Below, in pieces: positions 1 through 9,422 of a stretch of 64,000 nucleotides of DNA (within the stretch, counting starts at the first letter, position 1; every line of letters begins with the position of its first letter). The stretch covers positions 2,294,001 to 2,358,000 of the forward strand of contig NZ_CP035704.1 of the NCBI RefSeq assembly GCF_004168365.1, in the 5' to 3' direction. This DNA is from Pseudolysobacter antarcticus. GTDB taxonomy: Bacteria > Pseudomonadota > Gammaproteobacteria > Xanthomonadales > Rhodanobacteraceae. The notes beneath the pieces were generated by a model that was not told the DNA's origin, did no database searches, and saw only the letters and a list, made by a program, of their open reading frames with translations. The position numbers were made by a program, and so were the translations under genes.

Positions 1-93
1 GCGACGGCTGTGGTTGTGGCCATCCTGGATGCGCCCAAGATTGACGTGCGCGCAATTTCACCTCTATTTTCTGCATCGGCCGCCAATCAGGAT

Positions 94-732
94 ATGACCG
101 TCAGGAGTTTTAATCCGGATCGGCTCGGGCATTCTCCCAACATAGGACGTGCTTACGTCTACGTTTTGCCTTGTCGCTACGACAACATTTTGAAGTTGGG
201 TTTTTCTCGCGATCCGCTGGAACGAATGGCTGCGTTCCATCCGCGCTATTTCGAATTTTTCGATCTCAATCGCGCATTTGCGATCGAACTGGACAATGTC
301 AGTGAGGCGCGCCGTATGGAACGATTTCTCGCGGCATCGCTGCATGAACACCGCGCGCCCGCACCATTGCTCGTGCGTGATGCTGCGGCGGGTTATACCG
401 AATGGTACCGAGGCGCTTATGGGCTACTCGAACAACAAGGGCGACGTGCACAGCATGAAGGCCATATTCTCCATATGCCATTCAAGCGCTGGGTACGCGA
501 TCAGCTCGAAATTCGCAGCGAGTTGCTATTCGACTGGTCGCAACGCATGCTCGATGAGATCGCGCTCGACACGAGCATCGGCGGTCTGGATTCCGCAGCG
601 TTGCGACGTACCTTGAGCGATGCGGTAGATGCGCTGGTGGCATTCAAGCTCCCGCCGGAAAGATATGTCCCGACGACAATACTCGAATGGCATGCGCGTT
701 TGCCATCGACATCCGCAAGCAGTCATTTTTGA
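94..732 (+). CDS. GIY-YIG nuclease-like protein (T5orf172-type)
   Basis: The protein has 212 residues from the ATG at 94. An in-frame GTG at 10 would add 28 residues, and the frame is open to the window edge, so the true start is uncertain. The first third resembles a GIY-YIG fold: AYVYVL stands for the GIY strand, LKLGFSRDPLERM for the YIG strand with the following arginine, and SEARRMERFL supplies the conserved acidic position. GIY-YIG proteins cut or bind DNA; activity here is not shown. The gene ends 24 bp before ligD on the same strand, so co-expression with the NHEJ genes is possible. The C-terminal half matches nothing I recognise. Confidence 0.6.
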   Translation: MTVRSFNPDRLGHSPNIGRAYVYVLPCRYDNILKLGFSRDPLERMAAFHPRYFEFFDLNRAFAIELDNVSEARRMERFLAASLHEHRAPAPLLVRDAAAGYTEWYRGAYGLLEQQGRRAQHEGHILHMPFKRWVRDQLEIRSELLFDWSQRMLDEIALDTSIGGLDSAALRRTLSDAVDALVAFKLPPERYVPTTILEWHARLPSTSASSHF

Positions 733-756
733 CCCGCGACGGATCGAGTAGCGAGC

Positions 757-3195
757 ATGCCGCTGCAAACTTATCGACGCAAACGCCGATTTGCCGATAC
801 GCCCGAACCGGCAGCAGGCGGTAAACGTGGCAAGGCGCCGATTTTCGTCGTGCAGTTGCACCACGCTTCGCATCGGCATTACGATTTCCGCCTGGAAGTG
901 GATGGCGCGCTGAAAAGTTGGGCGGTGCCGAAAGGGCCCAGCCTTGATCCTTCGGTGAAAAGGTTGGCGGTGGAAGTCGAAGATCATCCGTTGTCTTATG
1001 CGAAATTTTCCGGCGATATTCCCAAAGGCAACTACGGCGCCGGACACGTCGATATTTTCGACTACGGAACCTGGCAAGCAGAAGGCAGCGCACGCGCCGA
1101 CTTGAAACGCGGCGAATTGAAGTTCGTGCTACACGGCAAGATTCTGCGTGGATCATGGGTGCTGGTGCGGACGAAACGCGAAGCCGCCAAACCGCAATGG
1201 CTGTTGATCAAACATCACGACGAATTTTCGAGCAAAAGCGAGGCGGATGATTTTGTAGCGGATGAGCCGAAAAAACCTGTTGCGGAAATTGGCAAAACTT
1301 CGCGTCGAAAAAAATCCGCCTCATTGAAAAATGGCGCCTTTGCACCGGAATTATGTCGCACCACGACAGCCCCGCCTGCTGGCGACGCGTGGCTGCACGA
1401 AGCAAAATGGGACGGCTATCGCCTGTTGACGACGGTCGTGGCAGGCGTGGTCAGACTATGGTCGCGCAATGCGATCGAATGGACCGTACGCCTGCCGGAA
1501 ATCGTCGCGGCAATTCGCAAACTTAAACTGGACAACGCGAAGCTCGACGGTGAATTGGTCGTGCTGGATGGAAATCGAGCCGACTTCAACAAGTTGCAAG
1601 CGCGACTGGCCGGAGAGAACGATGCCACGTTGATCTACATGCTTTTCGATGCGCCGTATCTTGATGGCGAATCGCTACGCGACGTTCCGTTGATCGAGCG
1701 CAAGCAACGTTTGTCGAAATTGCTGCGCAAGTCAAAGCAGCAGGTCTTGCGATTCAGTGAGCATCATGTCGGGGCGGGCGAAACCGTCATGCAGCAGGCC
1801 GTGGCGGCGGGAATTGAAGGTATCGTCAGCAAGCGTTTAGACAGTCCCTATCGTGGCGGGCGTAATGGTGACTGGATAAAGATCAAAGCGCGCATGAGTG
1901 ACGAATTCGCGGTTATCGGTTTCAGCCAGCCGCAAGGTATTCGTTCGGGTATCGGCGCGCTGTTGTTGGGGAAACCTGCTGAAGACGGCTTTCGTTATGT
2001 CGGTCGTGTCGGCACCGGATTCTCCGCCGAAAAGTTGCGAGAATTACGCACGATGCTCGACAAGAATATTGTCGATAAAGCTCCATCAGATACATCCTTG
2101 CTCGAGAGAAAATACCGCAACAATGCGGTATGGGTGTCGCCGAAACTGGTCGTGGAAGTTTATTTTCAGGGCAGGGGAGGCAACGGGCTGTTGCGCCAGC
2201 CTGCGTTCAAGACTTTGCGCGAGGACAAGACTGTGCATGATTTGAGCGAGAAGACTTCGTCTAAAAAAACATCGGCGAAGGCGCAGCCGGATAAAGCGCA
2301 AAAAGCAGAACCGAAGCGCGCCACCCCATCGACGGGTGAAATTGAAATCACTCACCCGGAACGCAAGGCAATCCCGGCGCTGAATGTGACCAAGCAGGAT
2401 GTGGCGGATTATTATTCGCTAGTCTCGGCGTGGTTGTTACCGGAGATCGCCAATCGTCCACTGTCGGTATTGCGCTGTCCCGACGGTATCCACTCCGCAT
2501 GTTTTTTCCAGAAGCATGCGGGCAAGGGATGGGGCGAGCATATCAAGTCGATCACGATCAAGGAAAAGAACGGCAGCGCCGAATATCTATGCATCGACGA
2601 TGTATTGGGTTTGCTCGAACTGGTGCAAATGAATGTGCTCGAACTGCATCCCTGGAACACGCACGCCAGGGATTTGAAGCGCGCGGATCGCCTGGTGTTT
2701 GATCTCGATCCGCATGCGTCGGTGACTTGGAAACGCATGGTGGCGGCGGCACGCATATTACGCAAACACCTTGCATCGATCGGTTTGGAATCGTTCGTGC
2801 GCACCAGCGGCGGCAAGGGTTTGCATGTGGTTGTGCCATTGCGACCGACCGTGGCATGGGCGAAGGTGAAAGCCTTTGCGCAAGCAATTGCCGTGGCGAT
2901 GTCGACGCTGCAGCCCGATGAATTCGTCGCGGTTGCCGGAGACAAGAATCGTCAAGGGAAAATATTTATCGACTGGCTACGCAACACCGCGGGCGCGACT
3001 AGCGTGGCGTCGTATTCTCTGCGCGCGCGCGACGCAGGCGGTGTCGCGATGCCGTTGACGTGGGACGAGCTCGGCAAGGTGAAAAGTGGCGATGCCTTCA
3101 CCATCAGAAATGTACCGGCGCGATTGCAACGTCGCCGGGGCGACCCGTGGGCGGAGTTCGAGCGCATCGAACAAGGCCTGCCAAAGATCGATTGA
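757..3195 (+). CDS. ligD: ATP-dependent DNA ligase LigD
   Basis: This is the multifunctional NHEJ ligase of 812 residues, in the PE-LIG-POL order known from Pseudomonas. The N-terminal 3'-phosphoesterase domain (about 10-160) shows HHASHRHYDFRLE with its His and Asp metal ligands. The ligase domain (about 195-490) has the adenylation lysine K217 in EAKWDG, followed by an OB-fold. A Lys/Ala-rich linker near 500-530 leads to an archaeo-eukaryotic primase-type polymerase domain (about 540-800) with the FDLDP metal motif and the SVLRCPDG region. It fills, trims and seals double-strand breaks with Ku, which is encoded directly downstream on the same strand. Confidence 0.97.
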   Translation: MPLQTYRRKRRFADTPEPAAGGKRGKAPIFVVQLHHASHRHYDFRLEVDGALKSWAVPKGPSLDPSVKRLAVEVEDHPLSYAKFSGDIPKGNYGAGHVDIFDYGTWQAEGSARADLKRGELKFVLHGKILRGSWVLVRTKREAAKPQWLLIKHHDEFSSKSEADDFVADEPKKPVAEIGKTSRRKKSASLKNGAFAPELCRTTTAPPAGDAWLHEAKWDGYRLLTTVVAGVVRLWSRNAIEWTVRLPEIVAAIRKLKLDNAKLDGELVVLDGNRADFNKLQARLAGENDATLIYMLFDAPYLDGESLRDVPLIERKQRLSKLLRKSKQQVLRFSEHHVGAGETVMQQAVAAGIEGIVSKRLDSPYRGGRNGDWIKIKARMSDEFAVIGFSQPQGIRSGIGALLLGKPAEDGFRYVGRVGTGFSAEKLRELRTMLDKNIVDKAPSDTSLLERKYRNNAVWVSPKLVVEVYFQGRGGNGLLRQPAFKTLREDKTVHDLSEKTSSKKTSAKAQPDKAQKAEPKRATPSTGEIEITHPERKAIPALNVTKQDVADYYSLVSAWLLPEIANRPLSVLRCPDGIHSACFFQKHAGKGWGEHIKSITIKEKNGSAEYLCIDDVLGLLELVQMNVLELHPWNTHARDLKRADRLVFDLDPHASVTWKRMVAAARILRKHLASIGLESFVRTSGGKGLHVVVPLRPTVAWAKVKAFAQAIAVAMSTLQPDEFVAVAGDKNRQGKIFIDWLRNTAGATSVASYSLRARDAGGVAMPLTWDELGKVKSGDAFTIRNVPARLQRRRGDPWAEFERIEQGLPKID

Positions 3196-3270
3196 ATCAG
3201 TGGTTGGGAACTTGATTGAACCGCTCGTTTGAATTTGAGCAACGAAACATTTCATTTCAGGAGCTGCATG

Positions 3271-4146
3271 ATGGCACGTCCGATCTGGTCAGGCGTTTTG
3301 AGTTTTGGTTTGCTCAACGTACCGGTGCAGTTGATGACGGCGGAACGTCGCACTGACATCCATTTCCGCATGCTCGATTGTCGCAACAATGCGCCGGTGC
3401 GGTTCGAACGCCTCAACAGCAAGACTGGCAAGGAAGTGCCGTGGAGCAATATCTGCAAGGCTTACGAATACGAGAAAGGCAATTTCGTCGTGCTGAAAAA
3501 GGACGATATCGCCGAGGCGGCATCCGCAGGACGCGAAGCGATCGAGATCGAGGCTTTTGTGGAACTTGACGCGATCGATCCGCGCCATTTCGAAAAGCCC
3601 TACATCCTGCTGCCAGGGAAAAAAGCCGACAAAGGTTACGTCTTGCTGCGCGACACCTTGATCCAGACCGGCAAGGTCGGGATTGCACGAGTGGTCATTC
3701 GCACGCGTGAATATTTGTGCGCGGTGCTGCCGCGTGACAGCGCGCTGATTCTGGTGTTGATGCGTTTTGCCGAAGAGCTGGTGCCATATGCGGACTACAA
3801 ATTTCCACAAGGCAAGCCAGAGAAATTTCGAATTCAGCCGCGTGAAATCAGCATGGCAAAAGCGCTGATCGATTCGATGTCGACGCCGTGGGATGCGGCA
3901 GACTACAAAGACCAGTTTGCCAAACGCATGCATGCGGTCATCAACAAGCGGCTGAAGAGCAAAGGCAAAACCGTGGTTGCCCACAGTGATGCGGGCGCCC
4001 CTGAAGAAAGCACCAACGTTGTGGACTTCATGTCGCTGCTGAAAAAAAGCATCGCCAGCAATCAGCGTTCGCCAGCCGCGAAACATGCCAAGCCTGCGGC
4101 CGGAAAAACGGCATCATTGGCAAAGAAAAAAGCTCGTCAAAAATAG
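3271..4146 (+). CDS. ku: Non-homologous end-joining protein Ku
   Basis: Ku homodimers thread onto DNA ends and recruit LigD. The start MARPIWSG at 3271 is chosen because CAGGAG at 3258-3263 is correctly spaced to it and because Ku proteins usually begin this way. An adjacent ATG at 3268 and an upstream in-frame start at 3229 are less likely. The product has 291 residues, normal for bacterial Ku. The core beta-barrel segment runs over about 1-210 (LSFGLLNVPVQL near the N-terminus), followed by a Lys/Ala-rich basic tail typical of LigD- and DNA-interacting C-termini. The gene lies 75 bp after ligD on the same strand, forming the two-gene NHEJ module. Confidence 0.97.
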   Translation: MARPIWSGVLSFGLLNVPVQLMTAERRTDIHFRMLDCRNNAPVRFERLNSKTGKEVPWSNICKAYEYEKGNFVVLKKDDIAEAASAGREAIEIEAFVELDAIDPRHFEKPYILLPGKKADKGYVLLRDTLIQTGKVGIARVVIRTREYLCAVLPRDSALILVLMRFAEELVPYADYKFPQGKPEKFRIQPREISMAKALIDSMSTPWDAADYKDQFAKRMHAVINKRLKSKGKTVVAHSDAGAPEESTNVVDFMSLLKKSIASNQRSPAAKHAKPAAGKTASLAKKKARQK

Positions 4147-4173
4147 TCCGAGCGATGGCAGTTGGCTTGAAAC

Positions 4174-6975
4174 TCAGCGTGCTTGTACCGAGTGCGGCAT
4201 AGCGGCGAGGGCTTCGATCCGCGCCAGTTGCACGGGCTCAATCTGACTACGATTGCCGACCAGACCAATCGCACGGCGCGCAGTATCTCGCGCTGAATGC
4301 ACATCACCGAGGCGCGCCTGTATCGACGCCAGCACATCAAGCAGTTCGATCTGGCGCAAATGCGCGGCAGGCGTGAGTTGTTGCCACAGCGCCAGCGCCT
4401 GGTTGATATCGACAAGCGCCTCGGCAGATCGGCCCAGCGCATTCAGTGCGCTTGCGCGCCGCGCTGATACCGCCTCGGCAACGACTCCTTGCTGCTCGCC
4501 GAGACGCGCCAGCAGGTCACGCGCCTGATCGCAGAAAAACAGCGCCGCGGGCGCATCATTCCGACGCAGACTCAATTCCGCTCGTAACTGCCATAGCTGT
4601 GCAGTCCAGTGATGACCGTCGCGGAATATCTCCTGTGCCATCGCCAACGCGCGTGTGCTGCTGACATCGGCCTCGTCGAGATCGCCGCTGGCGAGTCCGA
4701 GTTCGGTCTGATCGGCATACAGCTCGATGCACGACCGCGTGGCGTGCAGACCGGGGCGCTCGCACCATTCCATTGCGGTATGAATGTGCTGCGCGGCGGC
4801 AGCTAGATCGCGTCGACGCAGCTCAAGTTTACCCACGCTACCCAATGCATTGGCGACACGCAGATGGCCTGTGCCGTAGATCGTCTGCATCATTGCCAGC
4901 GCGCGCGTCAGCACGGATTCGGCTTCGTCCAGTCGCTCCTGCGCGCGCAGTACGTCGCCGAGGTTGAGCAAGGCCAGTGCGATGCGATCATGCGGCGCAT
5001 CGTAGAGCCGTTCCGCGGTAGCAAGTGTTTCGCGCAGCAACGCTTCGGCGGTCGCGCTCTGGCCCAATGCCTGGTGCACGCGTGACAAATCGGTCAGGCC
5101 CTGCAGAAAATCCAGGGTTGGCGCGCGCGTACTGTCACGCCAGCTTTGCAGTGCAGATTCAAGCAGCGGTGCCGCCTCGGCGTAATGTCCCGACGCCACC
5201 AACAAGTTGCCGTGCACGAGGTCTGCTTGTATCGCACCTTTTGAGCCGACGCCATAAATTGCTGCGGCGTACTGTGCCGCTTCGCTGGCAATGCCAAGTG
5301 CCTTTTCGGTGCGCGCCGAATACATCAGCGCGCTTGAATAATTCTGCAATCCCTCGACGCTGTCGGCGTCCCTGTTTTTGCGCATCTGTGGCAATATTTT
5401 CTCGTAGGCAATACTCGCGTCGGCGTAGCGCGATTGATGGATCAGCAAGCTCGCCTGCAGCAGTTGAATGTGTGTGAGCACCTTGTCGGTCGGCGCGTAA
5501 AACGTGCGCGCCGATTCCAGCGCCTGGTTGTACAACAGCTCTGCTTCGGTGTAATCGCTGCCGGCCGTACTGACTTCGCCCAGCGTGCGCAACAGTTCGA
5601 CTCGCGTGGCAACAGAAAGATCGGTTTGGGTCTGCAGTCGTTCGCTGGCACGATGCACGAGCTGCTCCAGCGTCAATCGCCGATCTGGCAATTGCCCGGC
5701 CTTCGCGGCATCGAAAAGTTCGACCAGAAAATCGCGCACGGCGGTGGCACGCTGCGCCTGTTCGTGCGCGGCATGCGCCTGCCACAGCGCCAGCGAGACA
5801 CCGATGGCGATCGCCAGCAGTGCAAGCATCGCGGCGGTTGCGACGGCGCGATTGCGCTGCATGCTTTTGCGCAGTCGATACCAGGCCGAGGGCGTGCGCG
5901 CCGTCACTGGTTCGTTACGCAGATAACGTTCGAGATCGTCGGCCAGTAGCGCTGCAGAAAGATAACGCCGTGCCGGATCATTGGCGTGCGCGGTGTTGTA
6001 GATCGCATCCAGATCACCACGCATGAGGCGCGTCAGTGCGGCAGCCGGCGGCAATCCGGCTGGCACCGTGGTGGTGGCATCGGCATAGGCTCGTGAGAGA
6101 TCGAAACGAGTGTGCCCGTGCGGCAGCAATTGCCCGGTCAGCAACTCGCCCAACAGGATGCCGAGCGCGTAGATATCAGTGGCCGTGGTTACCGGGCCGG
6201 GCAGGTATTGTTCCGGGGCCGCGTAACCCGGCGTCAGCGCAATCGCGCTGGTTTGCGTGGCCTGATTGTCGTCATCGTCGAGCAGGCGCGCGATGCCGAA
6301 ATCCAGCACCTTGATCTCGCCGTCGCGATTGACCAACACGTTGGATGGTTTCAGATCGCGATGCACTACGAGCGCATGATGCGCGCTGTCGATCGCGCGG
6401 CATACCGTGACCAGCAACGTCAGGCGCGCGCGCAGACCCAGAGCATTGGCATTGGCATAATCAGTAATCGGCAGGCCATCGACGAATTCCATCGCGATGT
6501 AGGGAATGCCTGCCTCGCTGATACCGCCTTCAATAAGGCCAGCGATATGCGGGTGCGACAGCTGCGTCAGCACGCCTTGTTCGCGGCGAAAGCGACGCTG
6601 GCCGTCGACCGAAAACAAGCCGGTGCGCAACAATTTCAACGCCACCGTCTGAGTGCCCGCACCACTCGCACGTTGCGCGCGAAACACCACGGACGTACCG
6701 CCTTGACCGCGTACTTCGATCAGCTGATACGGACCAATACTGCGGCCGATCAAGCCCGAGCCGTCCTCGTGCTGTGGTGTGTACTGTTGCACCAGCGCGG
6801 CAGCCGAGGTGGCCAGCAGCGGCGCCTCGTTGAGATCGACCGCAAGCATGGCCAGCAATTCTCGCCGCAGTGCCGGATCAAGCGCATGCGTTGCGAGCCA
6901 CACGTCGCGTTGCGGCGGCGCCAGCTCCACGAGTTGCTCGAAACACTCGCGCAAACTCGGTGGCGCAGCGCTCAA
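4174..6975 (-). CDS. Membrane Ser/Thr protein kinase with C-terminal TPR-like domain
   Basis: The 933-residue protein has a cytoplasmic PknB-like kinase domain (about 84-350): glycine loop GQGG near 90, ATP lysine K114, catalytic HRDLKPSN at 205-212, DFG at 225-227 and APEQ at 253. One membrane helix lies at about 377-398. It is followed by about 530 residues of alpha-helical, Ala/Leu-rich repeats (EAELLYNQALESA and ATAEALLRETLATAERLY types) typical of TPRs, presumably periplasmic. The start is a TTG that overlaps the stop of the sigma factor gene upstream (TTGA), implying translational coupling. Substrates are unknown; sigma/kinase pairs of this type occur in Xanthomonadales, planctomycetes and acidobacteria. 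Confidence 0.9.
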   Translation of the reverse strand: MSAAPPSLRECFEQLVELAPPQRDVWLATHALDPALRRELLAMLAVDLNEAPLLATSAAALVQQYTPQHEDGSGLIGRSIGPYQLIEVRGQGGTSVVFRAQRASGAGTQTVALKLLRTGLFSVDGQRRFRREQGVLTQLSHPHIAGLIEGGISEAGIPYIAMEFVDGLPITDYANANALGLRARLTLLVTVCRAIDSAHHALVVHRDLKPSNVLVNRDGEIKVLDFGIARLLDDDDNQATQTSAIALTPGYAAPEQYLPGPVTTATDIYALGILLGELLTGQLLPHGHTRFDLSRAYADATTTVPAGLPPAAALTRLMRGDLDAIYNTAHANDPARRYLSAALLADDLERYLRNEPVTARTPSAWYRLRKSMQRNRAVATAAMLALLAIAIGVSLALWQAHAAHEQAQRATAVRDFLVELFDAAKAGQLPDRRLTLEQLVHRASERLQTQTDLSVATRVELLRTLGEVSTAGSDYTEAELLYNQALESARTFYAPTDKVLTHIQLLQASLLIHQSRYADASIAYEKILPQMRKNRDADSVEGLQNYSSALMYSARTEKALGIASEAAQYAAAIYGVGSKGAIQADLVHGNLLVASGHYAEAAPLLESALQSWRDSTRAPTLDFLQGLTDLSRVHQALGQSATAEALLRETLATAERLYDAPHDRIALALLNLGDVLRAQERLDEAESVLTRALAMMQTIYGTGHLRVANALGSVGKLELRRRDLAAAAQHIHTAMEWCERPGLHATRSCIELYADQTELGLASGDLDEADVSSTRALAMAQEIFRDGHHWTAQLWQLRAELSLRRNDAPAALFFCDQARDLLARLGEQQGVVAEAVSARRASALNALGRSAEALVDINQALALWQQLTPAAHLRQIELLDVLASIQARLGDVHSARDTARRAIGLVGNRSQIEPVQLARIEALAAMPHSVQAR

Positions 6976-7496
6976 GACAACCGTGCCTGCAGAAACGCCG
7001 AGGCGAAACGCCAGTCACGCGCCACGGTACGCGGCGCCACACCGAGCAGCGCGGCCACTTGATCCAGCCCGAGCCCGGCGAAAAAATGCAGGTCGACAAC
7101 TTCTGCGGCGCGCTGGTCTTGCAACAACAATTGATTCAGCGCGGCATCCAGTTCGAGTGCCTGCGCCGGATCGATCGTGATTGCCTCGACCGCCGGATCG
7201 GTCATTGCCACACGCAGGCGTTGGTCCTCGCGTTTCAAACGCATTTGCAGCTTGGCGCGATCAAGCAGGATATGGCGCATCGCTTGCGCCGCGTAGGAAA
7301 AAAACTGCTTGGCCTCGCCAAAGCGCAGGCGTTCGGTATCCGCCAGTTTCAGGTACAGCTCGCTGACCAGCGCGGTGGTATGCAAGGTATCGGGCGCACC
7401 ACCACGACGGCGCTCACTGCGCGCCAGAGTCCGCAATTGCAGATACAACTGATCGACCAGTTCATCCACACCGCTGGCATCGACGACTTGCTGCAT
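6972..7496 (-). CDS. ECF-like RNA polymerase sigma factor (TIGR02999-type)
   Basis: The 174-residue protein starts at ATG 7496 (MQQVVDASG). The longer frame starting at 7559 adds an N-terminus that does not look conserved. Region 2 is seen as TALVSELYLKLADTERLRF and FFSYAAQAMRHILLDRAK, and region 4 as AAEVVDLHFFAGLGLDQVAALLGVAPRTVARDW, a helix-turn-helix for -35 recognition. These features match the sigma group usually encoded beside TPR-containing Ser/Thr kinases. The 3' end overlaps the kinase start by 4 bp, so kinase phosphorylation may control this sigma factor. That regulatory link is inference; no anti-sigma gene is visible. Confidence 0.85.
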   Translation of the reverse strand: MQQVVDASGVDELVDQLYLQLRTLARSERRRGGAPDTLHTTALVSELYLKLADTERLRFGEAKQFFSYAAQAMRHILLDRAKLQMRLKREDQRLRVAMTDPAVEAITIDPAQALELDAALNQLLLQDQRAAEVVDLHFFAGLGLDQVAALLGVAPRTVARDWRFASAFLQARLS

Positions 7497-7549
7497 GGCG
7501 CGGACCCGAACGATGAAAAACTGCACGTTACAGACAAGGTTGGCGTTTT

Positions 7550-7585
7550 GCCACAGCACTTATGTCTCGCATCGATTGCTGTGGC
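7550..7585. promoter_or_regulatory. Inverted repeat upstream of the sigma factor
   Basis: GCCACAGCA (7550-7558) and TGCTGTGGC (7577-7585) form a perfect 9-bp inverted repeat separated by 18 nt, 54 bp upstream of the sigma factor ATG. It lies in the 294-bp gap between that gene and the divergent exported-protein gene. It could be an operator for either divergent gene or a leader hairpin; no clear promoter boxes were seen in this gap. Confidence 0.4.
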
Positions 7586-7790
7586 CGGCAAACAGGAAAT
7601 TCGATGGCAGATTTTTCTGCGTTTCGTCGTTCAAGCAGATAGGTCATGACACTGCTCACAAGCAGAAACCGGTCACGGTCGGTGAGTGTCGAGCGTGCAT
7701 AAAAAGCACACCACGCCAGTCGATCTGCTCGTCACCACGTCGCTAACGCCGCAACTTTGTCTCAACAACAACCGCAGGAAGAATCGAGCC

Positions 7791-8435
7791 ATGTCTCAGT
7801 TACCACGCTTATTTTCGTGCCTCCTGGCCGCGTCTGCCGCCACGCTTGCATCGAGCGCCGGTGCGATCGATCTGATTAGCCACAATGGCTTTTCCGCGTG
7901 CTGGGATCAGTCCATTACCAAGGATCAATTCCTCGAAGCCGCGCGCAGCAGCATCGACGGCACCACCGCCTGCGTGGCGGCGCAAAGTGGCAATTCACCG
8001 GCGCCGTTTTCGTTTTGCGATACGAATGCCTGCGCGGGCGGGCAGCAGGGCTGTCCGGTGACCTTGCATGCCAGCACAACACCCGCCGGGGATTTTGGCG
8101 CTGGCAGTTTCAGTGGCGCGGGGTCGTTGAACGACATTTCAATCCCTCTCGCCGTGTTTCAAGTTCCTTGCACCCTGACGATCACCGGCATCACCCTGGG
8201 CTATGGTTGGAACAACACGCTGCAGCCCGATGGCAACAACGGTCAATATGCTGGCGATTTACCGGGCGCCAGTGCGACCTTCAATAACTACACCATCGGC
8301 GGCAATTGCCAAGGCAGCGTCAACAGCCTGTTTGGCGCAACTGCCGCGGTGGCGGCACAGAACGCAGTAGCCAATGCGATCAAGCCGCTGCTGACTGCGG
8401 CGACGGTGTCCGAATCGGTGTGCCCGCTGCAGTAG
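7791..8435 (+). CDS. Exported protein of unknown function
   Basis: The product has 214 residues from ATG 7791, chosen because CAGGAAG lies about 9 nt upstream and because this start gives a clean Sec signal peptide (LPRLFSCLLAASAATLASSAGA, cleavage near residue 25). The mature part is Gly/Ala/Ser/Asn-rich with about eight cysteines (CWDQ, CVAAQ, CDTNAC, GCPV, VPCT, GNCQ, VCPL), suggesting disulfide bonds outside the cytoplasm. No enzymatic motif is recognised. It lies upstream of a strong bidirectional terminator and convergent to another exported protein gene. Confidence 0.75.
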   Translation: MSQLPRLFSCLLAASAATLASSAGAIDLISHNGFSACWDQSITKDQFLEAARSSIDGTTACVAAQSGNSPAPFSFCDTNACAGGQQGCPVTLHASTTPAGDFGAGSFSGAGSLNDISIPLAVFQVPCTLTITGITLGYGWNNTLQPDGNNGQYAGDLPGASATFNNYTIGGNCQGSVNSLFGATAAVAAQNAVANAIKPLLTAATVSESVCPLQ

Positions 8436-8575
8436 AGTTACGGGTTTTCCCGTGGGTAGTTGATCCGGGTACACATCGAAACAGATTGCGCCCAAAATCC
8501 ACCGCTGCTGGCCCGAAGTTTTAACTCGATGCCAGGTGATTTTGGATCAATGGTCAAATGATCAATCGGCGCAAT

Positions 8576-8606
8576 AAAAAAACCGCGCAGTGCCGCGCGG
8601 TTTTTT
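8576..8606. terminator. Bidirectional rho-independent terminator
   Basis: The hairpin AAAAAACCGCGC / GCGCGGTTTTTT has a short AGTGCC loop, with an A-tract on one side and a T-tract on the other. It lies between two convergent exported-protein genes and can terminate both. Confidence 0.85.
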
Positions 8607-8645
8607 CAAGTGGGTTCACCTCGCGAAACAGACAGCAACTATGAC

Positions 8646-9422
8646 TTAGTCCACGGAAAAGCTTTGCAGGCTAACTGGCGTCGAGCTTGAACCCGTCAGC
8701 TGCAAGGCCATGCCTTCGAGGGTCTGGCCGAAGCTGCGCGAATCAGTGTTGGCAAAATTCAGATCGGTATGGCCACTGGCGTTGCGATAACCGTAGCCGG
8801 TGAGCGGATTATCGCCAACCGCGAAAGCATTACCGTAGCGCAACAAGCTGGTCAGGCTGTTGGTGTCGGCCAATCCAGTGCCGGTATCGCCCTTGTAGTT
8901 GACCGCAATTCCATGATTGGTCAAGCCATTCAAGGTGATTGGTGTGGCCAACGGAATTGTGAGCGTATAAAAATTCGATGCGGCCGCTGAAAGCGCACCG
9001 AAATCTGCAATTACAACTCCGCCCGATGGTGACGAAAACACCGGATTCGCTGCGCCGGACCAGACATCCCACAGCGCGAGATTGACGGTAACGTCGGTGT
9101 AGTTGACGGCAGCGGTGGATACCATATAGACCACGATTTGATTGATCTGCACGGTACCACTGGCGTTGGCCAAGTCCAACGGCACGCCCATGTAAGTGTG
9201 CGGCGTGGTAGTCGTAGATGTGAGGGTTGTGGCGCCCGTAAAGGAGTCAAATAGCAAAGTAGTGCCTGTAACCTTGTTCGGCACGGCCTTGCCGTTGATC
9301 GAACGTGCCTGAAGTTGACCGCCGGGGTGCAATCCGCTAGTACTAGGTTCGACTTGAACTTGCGCATTAGCCATGCCGACGACGCCCAGCGTCAAGGCGC
9401 CGAGAAAGAAAATAGATTTCAT
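8646..9422 (-). CDS. Exported Ser/Thr/Gly-rich protein of unknown function
   Basis: The 258-residue protein has a clear signal peptide (MKSIFFLGALTLGVVGMANA, cleavage near residue 20). The remainder is rich in Thr, Ser, Gly, Asn and beta-branched residues and predicts a beta-sandwich-like extracellular domain (phrases such as VNLALWDVWSGAANPVF and ITLNGLTNHGIAVNY). No PEP-CTERM or LPXTG-type C-terminal anchor is seen. It probably acts outside the cell; function unknown. The gene is convergent with the neighbouring exported protein. Confidence 0.75.
   Translation of the reverse strand: MKSIFFLGALTLGVVGMANAQVQVEPSTSGLHPGGQLQARSINGKAVPNKVTGTTLLFDSFTGATTLTSTTTTPHTYMGVPLDLANASGTVQINQIVVYMVSTAAVNYTDVTVNLALWDVWSGAANPVFSSPSGGVVIADFGALSAAASNFYTLTIPLATPITLNGLTNHGIAVNYKGDTGTGLADTNSLTSLLRYGNAFAVGDNPLTGYGYRNASGHTDLNFANTDSRSFGQTLEGMALQLTGSSSTPVSLQSFSVD

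Noticed and set aside
3229-3270. Upstream ATG as the ku start
   Set aside because: The ribosome-binding site CAGGAG fits the start at 3271, and Ku proteins begin MARPIWSG-like.
6112-7062. 316-residue plus-strand ORF over the kinase gene
   Set aside because: Arg/Gln-rich antisense shadow; the minus-strand kinase motifs are unambiguous.
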